A stretch of DNA of 64,000 nucleotides from Carnegiea gigantea (lineage: Eukaryota > Streptophyta > Magnoliopsida > Caryophyllales > Cactaceae): assembly GCA_029747015.1 (NCBI GenBank), contig JAKOGI010000109.1:372001-436000 (forward strand), in the 5' to 3' direction. The position numbers and the translations under genes were made by a program. Shown here piece by piece: positions 35,231 through 58,400 of the stretch (the first letter of the stretch is position 1; each line of letters opens with the position of its first letter). The notes beneath the pieces were generated by a model. That model worked only from the letters and a program-made list of their open reading frames with translations. It was not told the origin of the DNA and did no database searches.

Positions 35231-36745
35231 GAGAGATTGAAATTTTTGAAATTCAATTTGCACTACTTGGCAAATTCATCTAATGGAATGAATTTTTGAG
35301 ATTCAATTATTCACTCTCATTGAATAGGCAAATTCATCCCACTATAAATAAATAAATCTTACTGCAAGTTTATTTATTGGTTTTGGTATTTTGTTAATAT
35401 GTTGCTAATAAATAGACAAAGTTAGCATTTGTACAAAATATGAGCTATTTGTTTATGTGTAATTTGTTGTTGATTAGAATGATAGGTGATTTATCTTTAT
35501 TTCTTGAATAGTTTTAGTTTCTCTTTCTAACTGATTGAGAGTTTGCACATGTTAAAATAAGAACTTTGTAATGAAAATCGGGCTTAACGATTTAAATTCT
35601 CCATGAAGTGCCTCTTTCTCTCCATTACCTCCTCCATCTTCATTCTTTGCTCCCTCCAAAATATAGAAATCTAACCTCCATCTTCATTCTTGGCTCCTTC
35701 AAAACCCAAAAATCCCCCCCCCCCCCCCAAAAACCCAAAATCTGACCCTTCCATGACCCTCAAAACCAACCCACCAAGGCGGCGGTCTAGTGTTGGTGGG
35801 GATGACATCGACGGTGGGACGTCCGATGAGCAACAATGTTCCCACCTCCCCCCCCCCCCTCCGTGGATTTGTGAAGAACAATGAACAATGGGTAAAAATT
35901 ATTTTTGAGTAATTTTTTTTTGAAAGAAAAAATACATTGATCACTTGGGAGATACGAACTTGAAACCTCCAAGTGAGGGAGGACTCAAGTTCCTTGGTTT
36001 TGGAAGGGACTTAAAATTTTCAGGTTTTAAGTTTCATACCCAAAAAAAGTCTCACCAAACTCAAGGTAAGAAACTTAAAACCTAAAAATTTCTAGTTCTA
36101 TTTATTTTCTTCTCATCGAACAGTCCCTTGCAAGATAAGAGTCAAGCCAACATAATGGAACTGAACTCAGCCATAATTTTCAGTTATTGAACTAATAAGC
36201 GTACAGCATAGTTCAATCTGGGCTAAGCTCACCAACACATGTTAGTTCAAATTGTTTAGTATTTGTTCCCTTAAAAGCTTGAGGTTCATATCTTCTGAAT
36301 GTAGAAAACCTATGATAGGAGACTTATATCTCTTTATAGATCCATAACAATTCAATTTAACTAAAACAGATACTCTGACCAGGGGGGAAGCGCCTAGGTT
36401 AACCTCCGTCGCCATAACATATAGTGGCATCAGTCAGCCTGGGTTAATCTCACTAGCCATGATATAGGTTCAAAGTTGACTGCTTCATTCGGCCACTTCG
36501 CCATTCTTTCCTGGTTAATCGAATAAAGTCTGATCTATTTTTTGGTTTCAACCTTCCTAAAAATTCGACTTTGCCAGTATTCAGCAACTCATTCACCATG
36601 CAAAGCTTAGCTTCGTTCTGTTTCTGATTCTGGACGACATTTCAGAGTTGCTTGCCAACTTGTGTATTACCATTTTCCTTTTAAATTTTGAGAATTTCTT
36701 TTTTGCAACTGAACCATCATAATTTCGTGTCAGGTAAGATAACTT

Positions 36746-36883
36746 CTTTTTCATAAAATTTTTTGTAGGTCTCTTGGAATCAACCTCTCTACGGACAGGA
36801 TTGCCGGTAAAGGTAAGATTGCCTACATCTGGATCTCCCTAGACCCTGCTAAAGCAGGACCCATACTGTAAGTTGTTGTTGTT
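36746..36883 (+). mobile_element. Very short RTE-type LINE 3' end with 12-bp TSD
   Basis: The perfect repeat GTAAGATAACTT flanks it at 36734-36745 and 36884-36895. The 138-bp insert is the family's 3' block (GGTCTCTTGGAATCAACC, a CTCCCTAGACCCTGCTAAAGC block) and ends in GTTGTTGTTGTT. This is either an extreme 5' truncation or a SINE that uses the LINE's 3' end. Confidence 0.88.
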
Positions 36884-37712
36884 GTAAGATAACTTAGCCA
36901 TTAGGATGCTTGGCTATTCATGAAAAACCCACACAACAGGTTCTCAAGTCTCAGCTTCCAAGAAGACTAAGTTTTGTACATATGAGAGCACCAACCACAA
37001 CAGAGATGATAAATTCCAACCTCAATTAGAAGTGTAAACCAGAAGTACATTCAATAACCAACCTATCAAATCCACCAAACCTCCTTTTCAACTTTGGAAA
37101 GCAAAATTTGACATTGAGATCTGCCACTAACGAAAAGAACAAGCCCAAACTTTTTTTTTTCCCCCCCCTACCTTAACAGGTACCCCAAAACGTGGGAGAA
37201 CAATTAACAAAGGCATTAGCTACAGGCCTACAGCCAGAAAGGAAAATTTTTTAAGGATATAAAAAGCTAAAAACTCGATAGACCAATATAACCTACATAT
37301 AGGGGGAAAAAAGCAGTATGACATATCCAGCCTCCCATTCTTTCCTCTCCTTGTAGTTGTAAATCCTCTGAGATCTGCTCGACTCTTGAGCCAATCTGAT
37401 GCCTTTACGCTTCCGTTCAATATTGAAATTATGCTGCAGTTCACAACATGGTACTTCTAGCTCTAGCCACACTAGTAAATTCACCACTAGAAATTCTCCA
37501 CTAATCCGCATCCTCTCTTCCCTAAGCATTAACGTATGAATCTGAATGGGTTCCAAAAAGCAGCAATCTACAGGTATTGTGACTGAAATTTGCACGTCAG
37601 CAAACAGTAAGTGATCACTAAAACTGTGGTCATATGTCTTGTCCTAGGTAGAAATGCAATAGGTCCTGGAGAAAAGGAAACAATCTAACATACCCCTAAT
37701 TCTGCATAGCAT

Positions 37713-48553
<10,841 letters not shown>

Positions 48554-48808
48554 TTTTGTCTCTCTTCAAGCTTTTTCAAGTGCTACTCCCGCACATACCA
48601 CCCTTGATTTGGATGAGAAACCCTTGACGGATAATTGGGTATTCCGCTGCTGTTTATCCTGTGTTATAGGCTGGGTAGTGGATTCTCTTTCTCTCTCCGC
48701 TGTGTAGAGAAATCTGGTGGAATAATTTCCTTTTTTAAAACAGCCTCCCTTTTGCTGAAGCAACGTCGCAGTGGCATCAACGGCTCATAATCGAATCTCA
48801 TTATTTAG

Positions 48809-49002
48809 GGCCTTTTTTTTGGTTGATAAATTAAGATGACTAAAAAGGCAAAGTAGGGTGAAGTAGATCGAAGTGAATTAAAATAAGTTTAATTTTTTTA
48901 TATGATAAATTAAACTTTATTAAAATAATGAAAGCTGATTAAAGTAAATTGTAATGGGTTGGGATTGGTATTTTGAAATTTACTAATGAAAAGAATATGG
49001 CC
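48809..49002. mobile_element. MITE of the GTTCTTTTCGTTGG family (decayed ends)
   Basis: It starts GGCCTTTTTTTTGGTTGATAA and ends TTTACTAATGAAAAGAATATGGCC, degenerate versions of the family's inverted ends, with the typical AAGTAGATCGAAGTGAATTA body. Confidence 0.55.
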
Positions 49003-49317
49003 ACATGTCTTTGCCGCTTATTCTATTCTCTAGCAAAAGTTTTAAATGACGGCTTTGTTCATAGAGGACATGTTTTCCTTTTTGGAGGTTGGGGTTGTCT
49101 TAAGGCTTGAGGAATATATGTGGTTCAGTGGAATATGGAACTCATATAATTCCATTCATAGGAAATAAGGTGTAGAAGTCATATTAGGTGGTTTGAAGAT
49201 GCTAATAGGATATTATCGAGCATTTTGATTGTGAAAATTAATATTTTGAATAGTAAATATGAGAGAAAGATGTTAATAGAGTTTATATAAATTTTAGATT
49301 TGGTACACTTGTAGGTT

Positions 49318-49616
49318 AGGACTTGTTCTTTTCGTTGGAAAATCTCAATTTATTAACTTTAACCCACTTTAATTCAACCCACTTCAATCAACTTCAACTC
49401 ACTCCAACAAACTTCAACAAAAAAAAAAAAAAAAAACTTTAATCTATCATATAAGAAAAAATATACCAACTTCTTCCAACTTCAACCCACTTCAATCTAC
49501 TTTAATCAACTTCCACAAATTTCAACATAATATAATCAAATTTAACCCACTTCAACCAATCTTAACCAACTTTACCTATTCCTCAACTTATATTTGCCAA
49601 CTAGGAGAACGGGCCC
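49318..49616. mobile_element. MITE of the GTTCTTTTCGTTGG family
   Basis: The left end GGACTTGTTCTTTTCGTTGG is clear. The right end reads TTTGCCAACTAGGAGAACGG followed by GCCC. The body consists of CAACCCACTTCAATC words, the complement of those in the element at 7796-8041, so the two lie in opposite internal orientation. Confidence 0.6.
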
Positions 49617-50204
49617 TTATTACTAATAATTTTTCTATATTTTTTTTGTAAGCATATGAGGCCCTGGCTTTTATATGAGGGGACACCGACGGGTACCAAC
49701 GCGTTGGAAAAATAACTATCAAAACTCAATCATTTATGCCTATCATCTGCCAAACATACACAAACTCTCACAAAGAGGCCAAGTCTACACCCTCCCTCAG
49801 TATCAATCATGAAAGGAAGATATGAAAGGCTAAGTAATTGCTTATCAGGCCAAGAGATCTTCGACACTTAATGATAAGTTGATGCTACATATGAGTTTAT
49901 CCATATATATATACAAGTGGAGTAGTAAACCTTAAATAAGCATCTACTTATTGTTTGCCTTTAGCTCCTTAATTAGTATCTAAGGTTTTTTTTAATTTAA
50001 ATGGTAAATATGGGTCACATATTGCGCCCCCATCTTATAGAAAGTCCAGGCCAGCTGGCTCAGGAGAAAGGGGACAAAATTCTCAGGGCTCGAGGCCCAA
50101 TCCATACACTTCCTCCCGTTTCCAATTAATTGACAAATGAAGGAACCTGGGTGGAGAGGGTAGTGCAAAGGCGAGCATACCAATCTGTTATAAGCAGATT
50201 GACT

Positions 50205-51893
50205 TAATTGGTATCTACATATTAATAAGCACATCAACCCACTTCAATCAATTTTAACCTACTTCAACATATTTCAAAAAAAATACAAATTTCAATTCAC
50301 TTCAAAAAAAATGCCAACTTCAACCTATCTCAATATTTGACTAACCTCAATTTACCAACGAAAAGAACAAGCCCTAAAGAGTGATATTTTACATACGAAA
50401 CTAACATTTCGTAGTTAACCATGAAAAATTGTTCAAAAAAGTTATCTATTGTTTGTCACAAACAACATGCTTTTAAAAAAAATGCTAGCAAAGTTCTATC
50501 ATTGTCTAAAAATTGCTCAACAGCCTAATAAAATATATTGGATATTGTTCAAAGTAAGAGTTAAATATGATTTAGAATTAAAGGTATAAAATTATTAAAA
50601 TTATGCAAAACAAAGCAATAAATAACAAATATTCTAAAATAAACATAGATGAATACTATACATAAGGTTTGATAACATATTTTCCACTTTTTGATAATCT
50701 CAATTCTCAAATAGGACATCACCAGGCATACATAATATTAACTGCAAAAAAAAAAAAAAAACCCCGACATAAAATCTGACCAAAAACGGCTTCGCTAGAG
50801 CATCCACAATGGTATTCTCGCGAGGAAGAAAATGAGGAGAGAGAGAGTGGTGAGGCAGGGAAGAAGCTGCAGCAAGAGGCTCACGCCTCAGAACTCCCTC
50901 GTGAGTTTATTTTGGTTTTTTAAAATATTTTTTTATTAGTTTTTTTTAATTCTAAAAATAAAGTTGTGTGTTATGGAGTGGGTTTATAGGTATTATTTTA
51001 TTGTTAGATGTAGGGTCTATAGGTGTTATTTTATTTGGTGATGGAAAGTAATTGGTATCTACATATTAATAAGCACATCAACCCACTTCAATCAATTTTA
51101 ACCTACTTCAACATATTTCAAAAAAAATACAAATTTCAATTCACTTCAAAAAAAATGCCAACTTCAACCTATCTCAATATTTGACTAACCTCAATTTACC
51201 AACGAAAAGAACAAGCCCTAAAGAGTGATATTTTACATACGAAACTAACATTTCGTAGTTAACCATGAAAAATTGTTCAAAAAAGTTATCTATTGTTTGT
51301 CACAAACAACATGCTTTTAAAAAAAATGCTAGCAAAGTTCTATCATTGTCTAAAAATTGCTCAACAGCCTAATAAAATATATTGGATATTGTTCAAAGTA
51401 AGAGTTAAATATGATTTAGAATTAAAGGTATAAAATTATTAAAATTATGCAAAACAAAGCAATAAATAACAAATATTCTAAAATAAACATAGATGAATAC
51501 TATACATAAGGTTTGATAACATATTTTCCACTTTTTGATAATCTCAATTCTCAAATAGGACATCACCAGGCATACATAATATTAACTGCAAAAAAAAAAA
51601 AAAAACCCCGACATAAAATCTGACCAAAAACGGCTTCGCTAGAGCATCCACAATGGTATTCTCGCGAGGAAGAAAATGAGGAGAGAGAGAGTGGTGAGGC
51701 AGGGAAGAAGCTGCAGCAAGAGGCTCACGCCTCAGAACTCCCTCGTGAGTTTATTTTGGTTTTTTAAAATATTTTTTTATTAGTTTTTTTTAATTCTAAA
51801 AATAAAGTTGTGTGTTATGGAGTGGGTTTATAGGTATTATTTTATTGTTAGATGTAGGGTCTATAGGTGTTATTTTATTTGGTGATGGAAAGT
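50205..51893. repeat. Two tandem copies of an 844-bp unit
   Basis: The sequence from AATTGGTATCTACATATTAA onward occurs at about 50206 and again at about 51050, and both copies run to GGTGATGGAAAGT (ending at 51049 and 51893). I found no difference between them by eye, including equal 16-A homopolymers. Each unit holds the right part of a GTTCTTTTCGTTGG-family MITE, an AT-rich stretch and the start of a second element at AGAGCATCCACAATGG, which continues only after the second copy (to about 52.0 kb). The order suggests a single duplication that ran across both elements. Confidence 0.92.
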
Positions 51894-52414
51894 GGTGAGT
51901 CTGCCACTGCAAAAAGTGAGAATTGCGAGGCAAAAAATTAAAGAGAGAACTGATATAACAGTGATAAGACCCGACTGATAAGTTAAAAAATGGCTCTCCA
52001 TTATTTTTGCTCTCATATTTGATGACAATGGACGTTGTTCACACTCATATACATTTGCTCCTTCTGGGAAAAAAAATAAAAACAGAAGTGTTGTCTTAAC
52101 GCTTAAGCGCCAAATTTCCCAGCTTAAGCAGGCTTTGCGGCTGCCAACGCCATTGGCCAAGGTCTCACGAGTGGCTCACAAATTCCGCGGTGGACTTCTT
52201 AATTCATGGTTTTACCATTCTCCCCATTCCAACCCACTTTCGAACCCAGGAAAATTTCCAGGTTTCACATTGCGACCCAGAAAACGACTTATTTTGTTGT
52301 TATCTCTTCGTTATTTCTAGCTCAAGGACAAAACCTTCCGAAACGACCCCCTGAATTCTGAACCCATTTGTATTTCTGTCTCTAAACTCGGCTCCGCATT
52401 TGTCGGAGCTCGAA

Positions 52415-55400
52415 ATGCGAGGCCTAAGCCTAGCATTGGTGGTGCTGGGGTTTTTGCAAAGTGGGTATGTAAATGTTGTTGAGGGGGGAGAGTTTGCGGG
52501 AGACTATTCCAAGTTGTCTGGTATCATAATCCCAGGATTTGCTTCGACCCAGTTGAGAGCGTGGTCCATTCTTGACTGCCCTTACTCTCCTCTTGATTTC
52601 AATCCTCTTGATTTGGTATGGCTTGACACAACCAAGGTAATGGGAATTTTTATTTTGTTATTTTTATCACTGCATATTTGACCGTGTTGATGCTTTGGTG
52701 ATGTTAAAACTGCTCAACAATGTGTTTTGGTTAGTGGGTTTTGCTTAAATATGATTCTTCTTGAGATGGTTTACAGGGGTGTTGGTCTTAGAGCTTGTTT
52801 GTTCTTTTTAAAAAAAAAAAAAAATTGTGTTTTGTAGTGATACCACAGTTTGTTAGCTGTTTGCTAGGTTGATTCTTGATATTGGGTTTCTTTCTTTAGT
52901 ATGTAGACAGGATATTACCTTCTTAGTCTCATAGAACTCTTCAGTGGCTTAGTTTTGTTACTAGGCTGGTCAAGATCTTGGAACCCTTACATCTGACAAG
53001 TAACGAGTTCCCTGTTGACTGTTCTTTATGAAAGAAAAATCCCTATAATCTTCTCAATGTTCTTAGCCTCACATGTGCCGGTCCTAAGAAAGATACATCT
53101 TATAATAAAGAAGGATGATTTGGAAGGCACTTTGAGGGGCAAGATTGGCTAGAAATGATGTGGTTTCCTGGAAAAGTTAAATGCCCGCCGCCCCTTCTAA
53201 TCCTCCTAACCTCTTCAAAACCTAGTTAACAAAGGTCGAATTAATTAGGCATTAGCTGATGTTTCTTCAGTTTGAGTGAAGTCTGATGCTTCTTCCACCT
53301 CTAATTGTTCCACCCTCTTATTTAGCATTAAGCCAACGAGGTTTTCATTGTCTTCAATTTTGTCGCCCTCCCATCTAGCACTAGATCAACAAGCCTTTCA
53401 ATGTTGCGGAATCCTCTAGCTGAAGAAAGGGAACCATGTCAAGCTATGCCAGCCCCCTTTACTCTGTGGCCTTTCTTTGACTCTTGCTCTTGAAATTCCG
53501 ATGAGAAAATGTTTGATCAATGTATTTGGAAATTCTATTTTCTAGACCTTCTCATGTATATTTGATGTATTTTCCGTTGCTATGTTGTTGTGAATGACAG
53601 TACAATGTATGCATTTGGACTTTTTGTTCATATTCTCATGATTCCGTGTCTCATTCTCCATCAAAAAAAAATTCCAGCTCCTGAGTGAGTTATGTGAGTC
53701 GTACCATGTCTCATCTGCTGAAAGCATGTATCTGGGACTTGACTGGCCAACATTTTAAGAAATCCAGTAGGGAAAGGAAAATGACATGGTAGTTATAAAG
53801 ATTAGCTTTCCCTGTTTAAACAATTGAATTTTTCTGGAGTTTTTAACACCCCGGCCTTCTTGTTCTCCAAACATCATAACCTCACTTTATGGTTAGTCAT
53901 TGTTATGCTAAACATTGATTGTGGTGCCATGAAGTCGTCCTTGTTGGAAATTTAGGCCTATTATTTTTACTTATAATAAAGTTTTCTTTTGTTTCTGTTG
54001 AAATAATCAAAATGATCCTCATAATGTCCAAGAACAGATGAGCTGAGGCTTTCATATTCCTTTACAGTTGCTTTCTGCTGTAAATTGTTGGCTCAAGTGC
54101 ATTTTGCTCGAACCTTACAACCAGACAGACCACCCCGAATGCAAGTCAAGGCCTGACAGTGGCCTCTCAGCAATAACTGAACTTGATCCTGGTTACATAA
54201 CAGGTATGGAGTTGACTCATTTTTGTCATTCTTGTTAATCCCTTAAGAATGCAAGGTGCGCTTTCAGCAACTAGTCTCAGCCTTTTTTTTTTGGGGGGGG
54301 GGGGTTCTTATTTCCAGTCCTGGTAAATACCCACCCAAGAAAAAAAACGTTGAACGTTGTCTCACACTCTTCAAATACTTGATACTGTATGTGAACAGCT
54401 AATTGTAAACCTTGAAGTTTGTTTCTGTCTAATGGCATTCATTTCTTTCAGCACTTGTAGTTGTATACATATGCATGTGGACTTTAAAGGTTCTTAGTTG
54501 CTAGAATATGGTGAATAATGTTTGTTTCAAGTTTCAATGCCTAGCCTAATGTCATATTGCGCTGTAGCATGACAAAAATCAAATTAATGATTGATCATAC
54601 ATCATTTTTCCTTTCCTAGTTTGTTATCATATGTGTTACTTAGACTTAGCCATACCCTTGTTGAATTTACTGAGGGTTTGACTGGAACTTATCTCTTTTC
54701 CGCAAATCATTGCAAATAAAAATGTTCCCCCAAGCGGCTTCTGAAACAAAGAAAGAGAGTCTGACAGGAGCATGATTCTTCCAAATAGTTTTCCGATATC
54801 TTTGTCTCCTCAAAATTTGAACTCAAAGTCTTGAACATTAACACAATGTACATTGATTTGATTGCAAAGCTGCTACTAGAAAAGGCTAGCTTCCACGATC
54901 CATCTCACCATGCCCTTGGTAGACCCAACTACCAAAGAGTGATATTTCAGGACGAATCTAAAATGTGATTATGTGAACATCATTGGTCCAAGCATAATGT
55001 GCAAAACATGACACGAGCCCTATACTAGTAGTCAAAAGTTTTTAAGACGAGTAGAAAATAGATCTTTATTTGGATTAGTTTACATTATCTATCATGCCAT
55101 AACAAGATAGATGGAGCCACTGCCCACCTCCAAGGTCACTAAGGGGGAAGATATTTCACCAAAATTCATGATATATCTCCAAAGCTCTGCTTTGCAGGTA
55201 TCCCTCGAGCACGTTTGTGTCCATCTACAATCAGTAACCCTACATTCCTTGGTAAATCACTATCCTCCAAAGTCTGTCTTCCTCATTTAAGACTTAAGAG
55301 TCTCCCCAACAATTTCCCTAGAAGAGCTTCATCTAAAAAAGTGAGGTCTTTAAAGCTTGAGCCTCTCGTTGTAATAGTTTTCCTGATGATATCCCTCCTC

Positions 55401-58400
55401 ACCAGGTGATATTTTCAATCATCTCCAAAAGAACCCCATAAAAATCTTAGTAGCTTGTTTTTCCTTTATTGGAAGGATGTACAGCAAAAGAATGTTTTAG
55501 AAATGTTCATTAAACAAATTAAATAGTATGCAAGGATTGGGGAAAAGATATCATTCATGCAACTAACATAAGATAAAGTCACTAATATTGTTGTGTTTTA
55601 CTCAATGGTCTCATTGCGCTGTACTAAGGGTATCATTAAGCTCAGAGCTCTTTGAGAAACAAGTCCATCTTGAAATGGTTTCTCCATATCTGTCCTTGAA
55701 CAATGACTAGGACCAACCGATCCCTTCGAAATAATTCCTCAAGAGCATCTTCTTTTTGATGCTTCATTTTAAATTCTCTTGTTCTCATGAATATGACCAT
55801 GTACATTTTAAATGCTAACTGATGTCAAATTTCATATTTCCTTTGTCAAGGATGATAGCTTGATCCATTGAATATGAGAATTTTTGAGCGTGTTGAGAGA
55901 CCATGGATCTTTTCAAGCAACTTGCCAATTGCTTAACATGTTATATGTTATGCTGCTAAGAAAATCTCATCTTCAAACGAGTTTCTCATGATGGACAATG
56001 TTGTGAATAGGTCCTCTGTCTTCCGTGTGGAAAGAATGGGTCAAGTGGTGCATTGAATTTGGTATAGAGGCGAATGCAATAATTGCCGTACCTTACGATT
56101 GGAGATTGTCACCATCCAAACTTGAAGAGCGGGACCTTTATTTCCACAAACTAAAGTTTGTTTCTGTTTCATGCTATACTTGTTTATGATTAATTCTTTT
56201 GTCTTGCACGGGTTCAAGTCAAATTTGTCGGTTTGTTTAATGTTAGTTGAGATTTGGTGACATCCGTATGGTTCTGTGCTTAATCTGTTTGTCTACAGGA
56301 TAAAAAGGAAGATCTGTGCTACATGTTGGCAAGTTGGCAGGGAGAGTCTTTCAAATAAAACTCACGACATGCATTATCACAATTTGAGATGTCCCTGTTG
56401 CTGCTGTTTTTTTGTAAATAAGCAACCACTTCCTAAATTAGGTTTGCTTTTTTTTTTTCCCTTTTTTTTGGGGGGGGGGTGTGTTTGAGGTTCGAACTCC
56501 TGAAAACCTTATCCCAACCAGTTGGATTGCAAACTGGCTGTTGACCCTAAATTTCGAAGGCATTGACTGCCTACTGCTCCACAAGAAAGGAGCATAGGAC
56601 AATTTAATGTTAAAATTTTTACTCAAATAGTTGCTCGATTGTGACTTCTTCGGTTGCCTAGAAAGTAAACGAACTTTTTTTCTGAAAGTTTTATCAATAA
56701 GTATCTTAACACAGTTGTCAATTTTGGGTTCTTATAATGTATCAATTGGAAAAGACAATCAAAGGTGTACAGATCGCTTGGAAGTGAAGTCCTGGATCTG
56801 GACTCTTTCTGCTATTTGTACTTCTGCCCAGGTTCTTAGTATTAGGACATTGTAAAAATCTTGGCATAATATTTTAAACCCTTTAATGTTGGGAAGTCCC
56901 AAACATCTGGAGCATCAGTGGCTAAGCTTGTTCATATTCAATTGAAAACCCAGGACAGAAACAATTGAATTTCATTGTACGTTTTCCACCCCTTTTCAGG
57001 AAGGCACATTTGCTTCTATTTCCCTTTTGGTTTGACTGATCATTAGAAGTATGCTTGTTGATCATTAGAAGTATGCCCCTCCTTAGGGAGGTTACCCATG
57101 ACAGTATTTTGACTTATGATAATTTGCAAAAGAGGGGTAAGATCTTGGTGAACCGGTGCCCATTATGCAAGGCTACCACAGAATCGGTGAACCACTTATT
57201 GCTTCATTGCCCTTTTGCAAAAGCTCTTTGAGATCTAGCCTTTAGTTGCTTGGGAGTTTCTTGGGTTATGTCCAATTCTATTTCGGATTACCTCTATGCA
57301 TGGGAGAGCTTTTTTGGTAGGAAAGCAAAAAAGAAGAATGCCAGATTGTTTCTTCATGCAATTTTTTGGAGCATTTGGCGTGAAAGAAATAGGAGAGTCT
57401 TTGAGGGTGTGCAGATGCCGCTTCAATGTTTTAAAGATTATTTCATCAAGTCTCTCTATTTTTGGGACACATGGATCTTTTGTTACTCTTCTTTTGATCT
57501 CTTAGATTTTGTGGATAGTGTGCATATGGGATGTGTATAGCCTTTTGTAGGATGCTGACTTTGCATTCAGCCTTTTGTTAATGATATATATTTATTCTTT
57601 TCCTGATCAAAAAAAAAAAAAAAAGAAGTACGCTTGTTGATGAGAATAGTTGGGGATCATATGCTAGGGTGTATGGTATTAGTTGATCATCATGTCCTGA
57701 TTGATGAGATAAAAATAGGGGTTAACCCAATTACCCAAGCTCAAGTGATGGTAGGAGCCTTAAAGCCTCAAGGCCTTAGAGTGAGTAGCTTTAAAACAGA
57801 GTATTTAGAATGCAAATTTAATGAGGATGTTGTTAATAGGATGTTTAGATTAAAATCTATGCTTAATCCAAATAAAAAATGGCTAACGTCACATATCTGG
57901 CATTTATGCAAGGTGAACCGGAGATTGATGATGAGATTCAGGAGTTCCGTGTGAAGAAGGTCCCACTTAAATTGGAGGGAACACTGCAGCATTGCAGTGA
58001 GACTCGCACTGTTGTGTAGTGTGGAGTGTCATTTTAGGGGATTAGGGGACTAGGTTTTGAAGATAATTGCTGCGACAAAGACCCATGTCATGCATACAAT
58101 TAGTTCGACTAGGAATCTATTCAGCTATCTTCAAAGACTCATGCATCTTAAGTAAAGTTAGGTCTACTTGGATTTAGTCAAAACCTACCAGCATATATAT
58201 AATCAGTGTTCTCAACTGCTTAGCTTGTTTAGCACAATCACAGGTCGCCCAAAAGAGTTGCTGGCTCACTTTGCGCCTCAAACCTTGCATGCATCTCACT
58301 TTCAGCATTATAAAAGGCGAATATGTCAGCGAACCTGTAAATAACCTCTGATTCAAGCAGGCAGTCGTCCTGGTTGAATTGGATTTTTTGGGTTTTGGTT

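Larger units (their letters stand above)
33956..37712. other. Convergent intergenic region between MORF3 and PECT1
   Basis: It contains the MORF3 3' UTR, a MITE (34835-35230), a RTE-type LINE end (36746-36883) and the PECT1 3' UTR. A C-run followed by A near 35714-35730 and a repeated CTCCATCTTCATTCTT motif (about 35630 and 35677) are low-complexity. An open frame at 36242-36430 (minus) shows no domain. I see no gene. Confidence 0.55.
48554..52414. other. Divergent region between PECT1 and PSAT1
   Basis: It holds the 5' UTR and promoter of PECT1 on the left and of PSAT1 on the right, with two MITEs and a large tandem duplication between them. No open frame with coding character is present. 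The two genes are transcribed away from each other. Confidence 0.6.

Noticed and set aside
36242..36430. 62-residue minus frame that might be a retrotransposon remnant
   Set aside because: No polymerase, integrase or gag motif visible and no flanking repeats.
52400..52414. Upstream extension of PSAT1 from a TTG codon
   Set aside because: Plant translation starts at ATG; the ATG at 52415 gives a good signal-like N-terminus.
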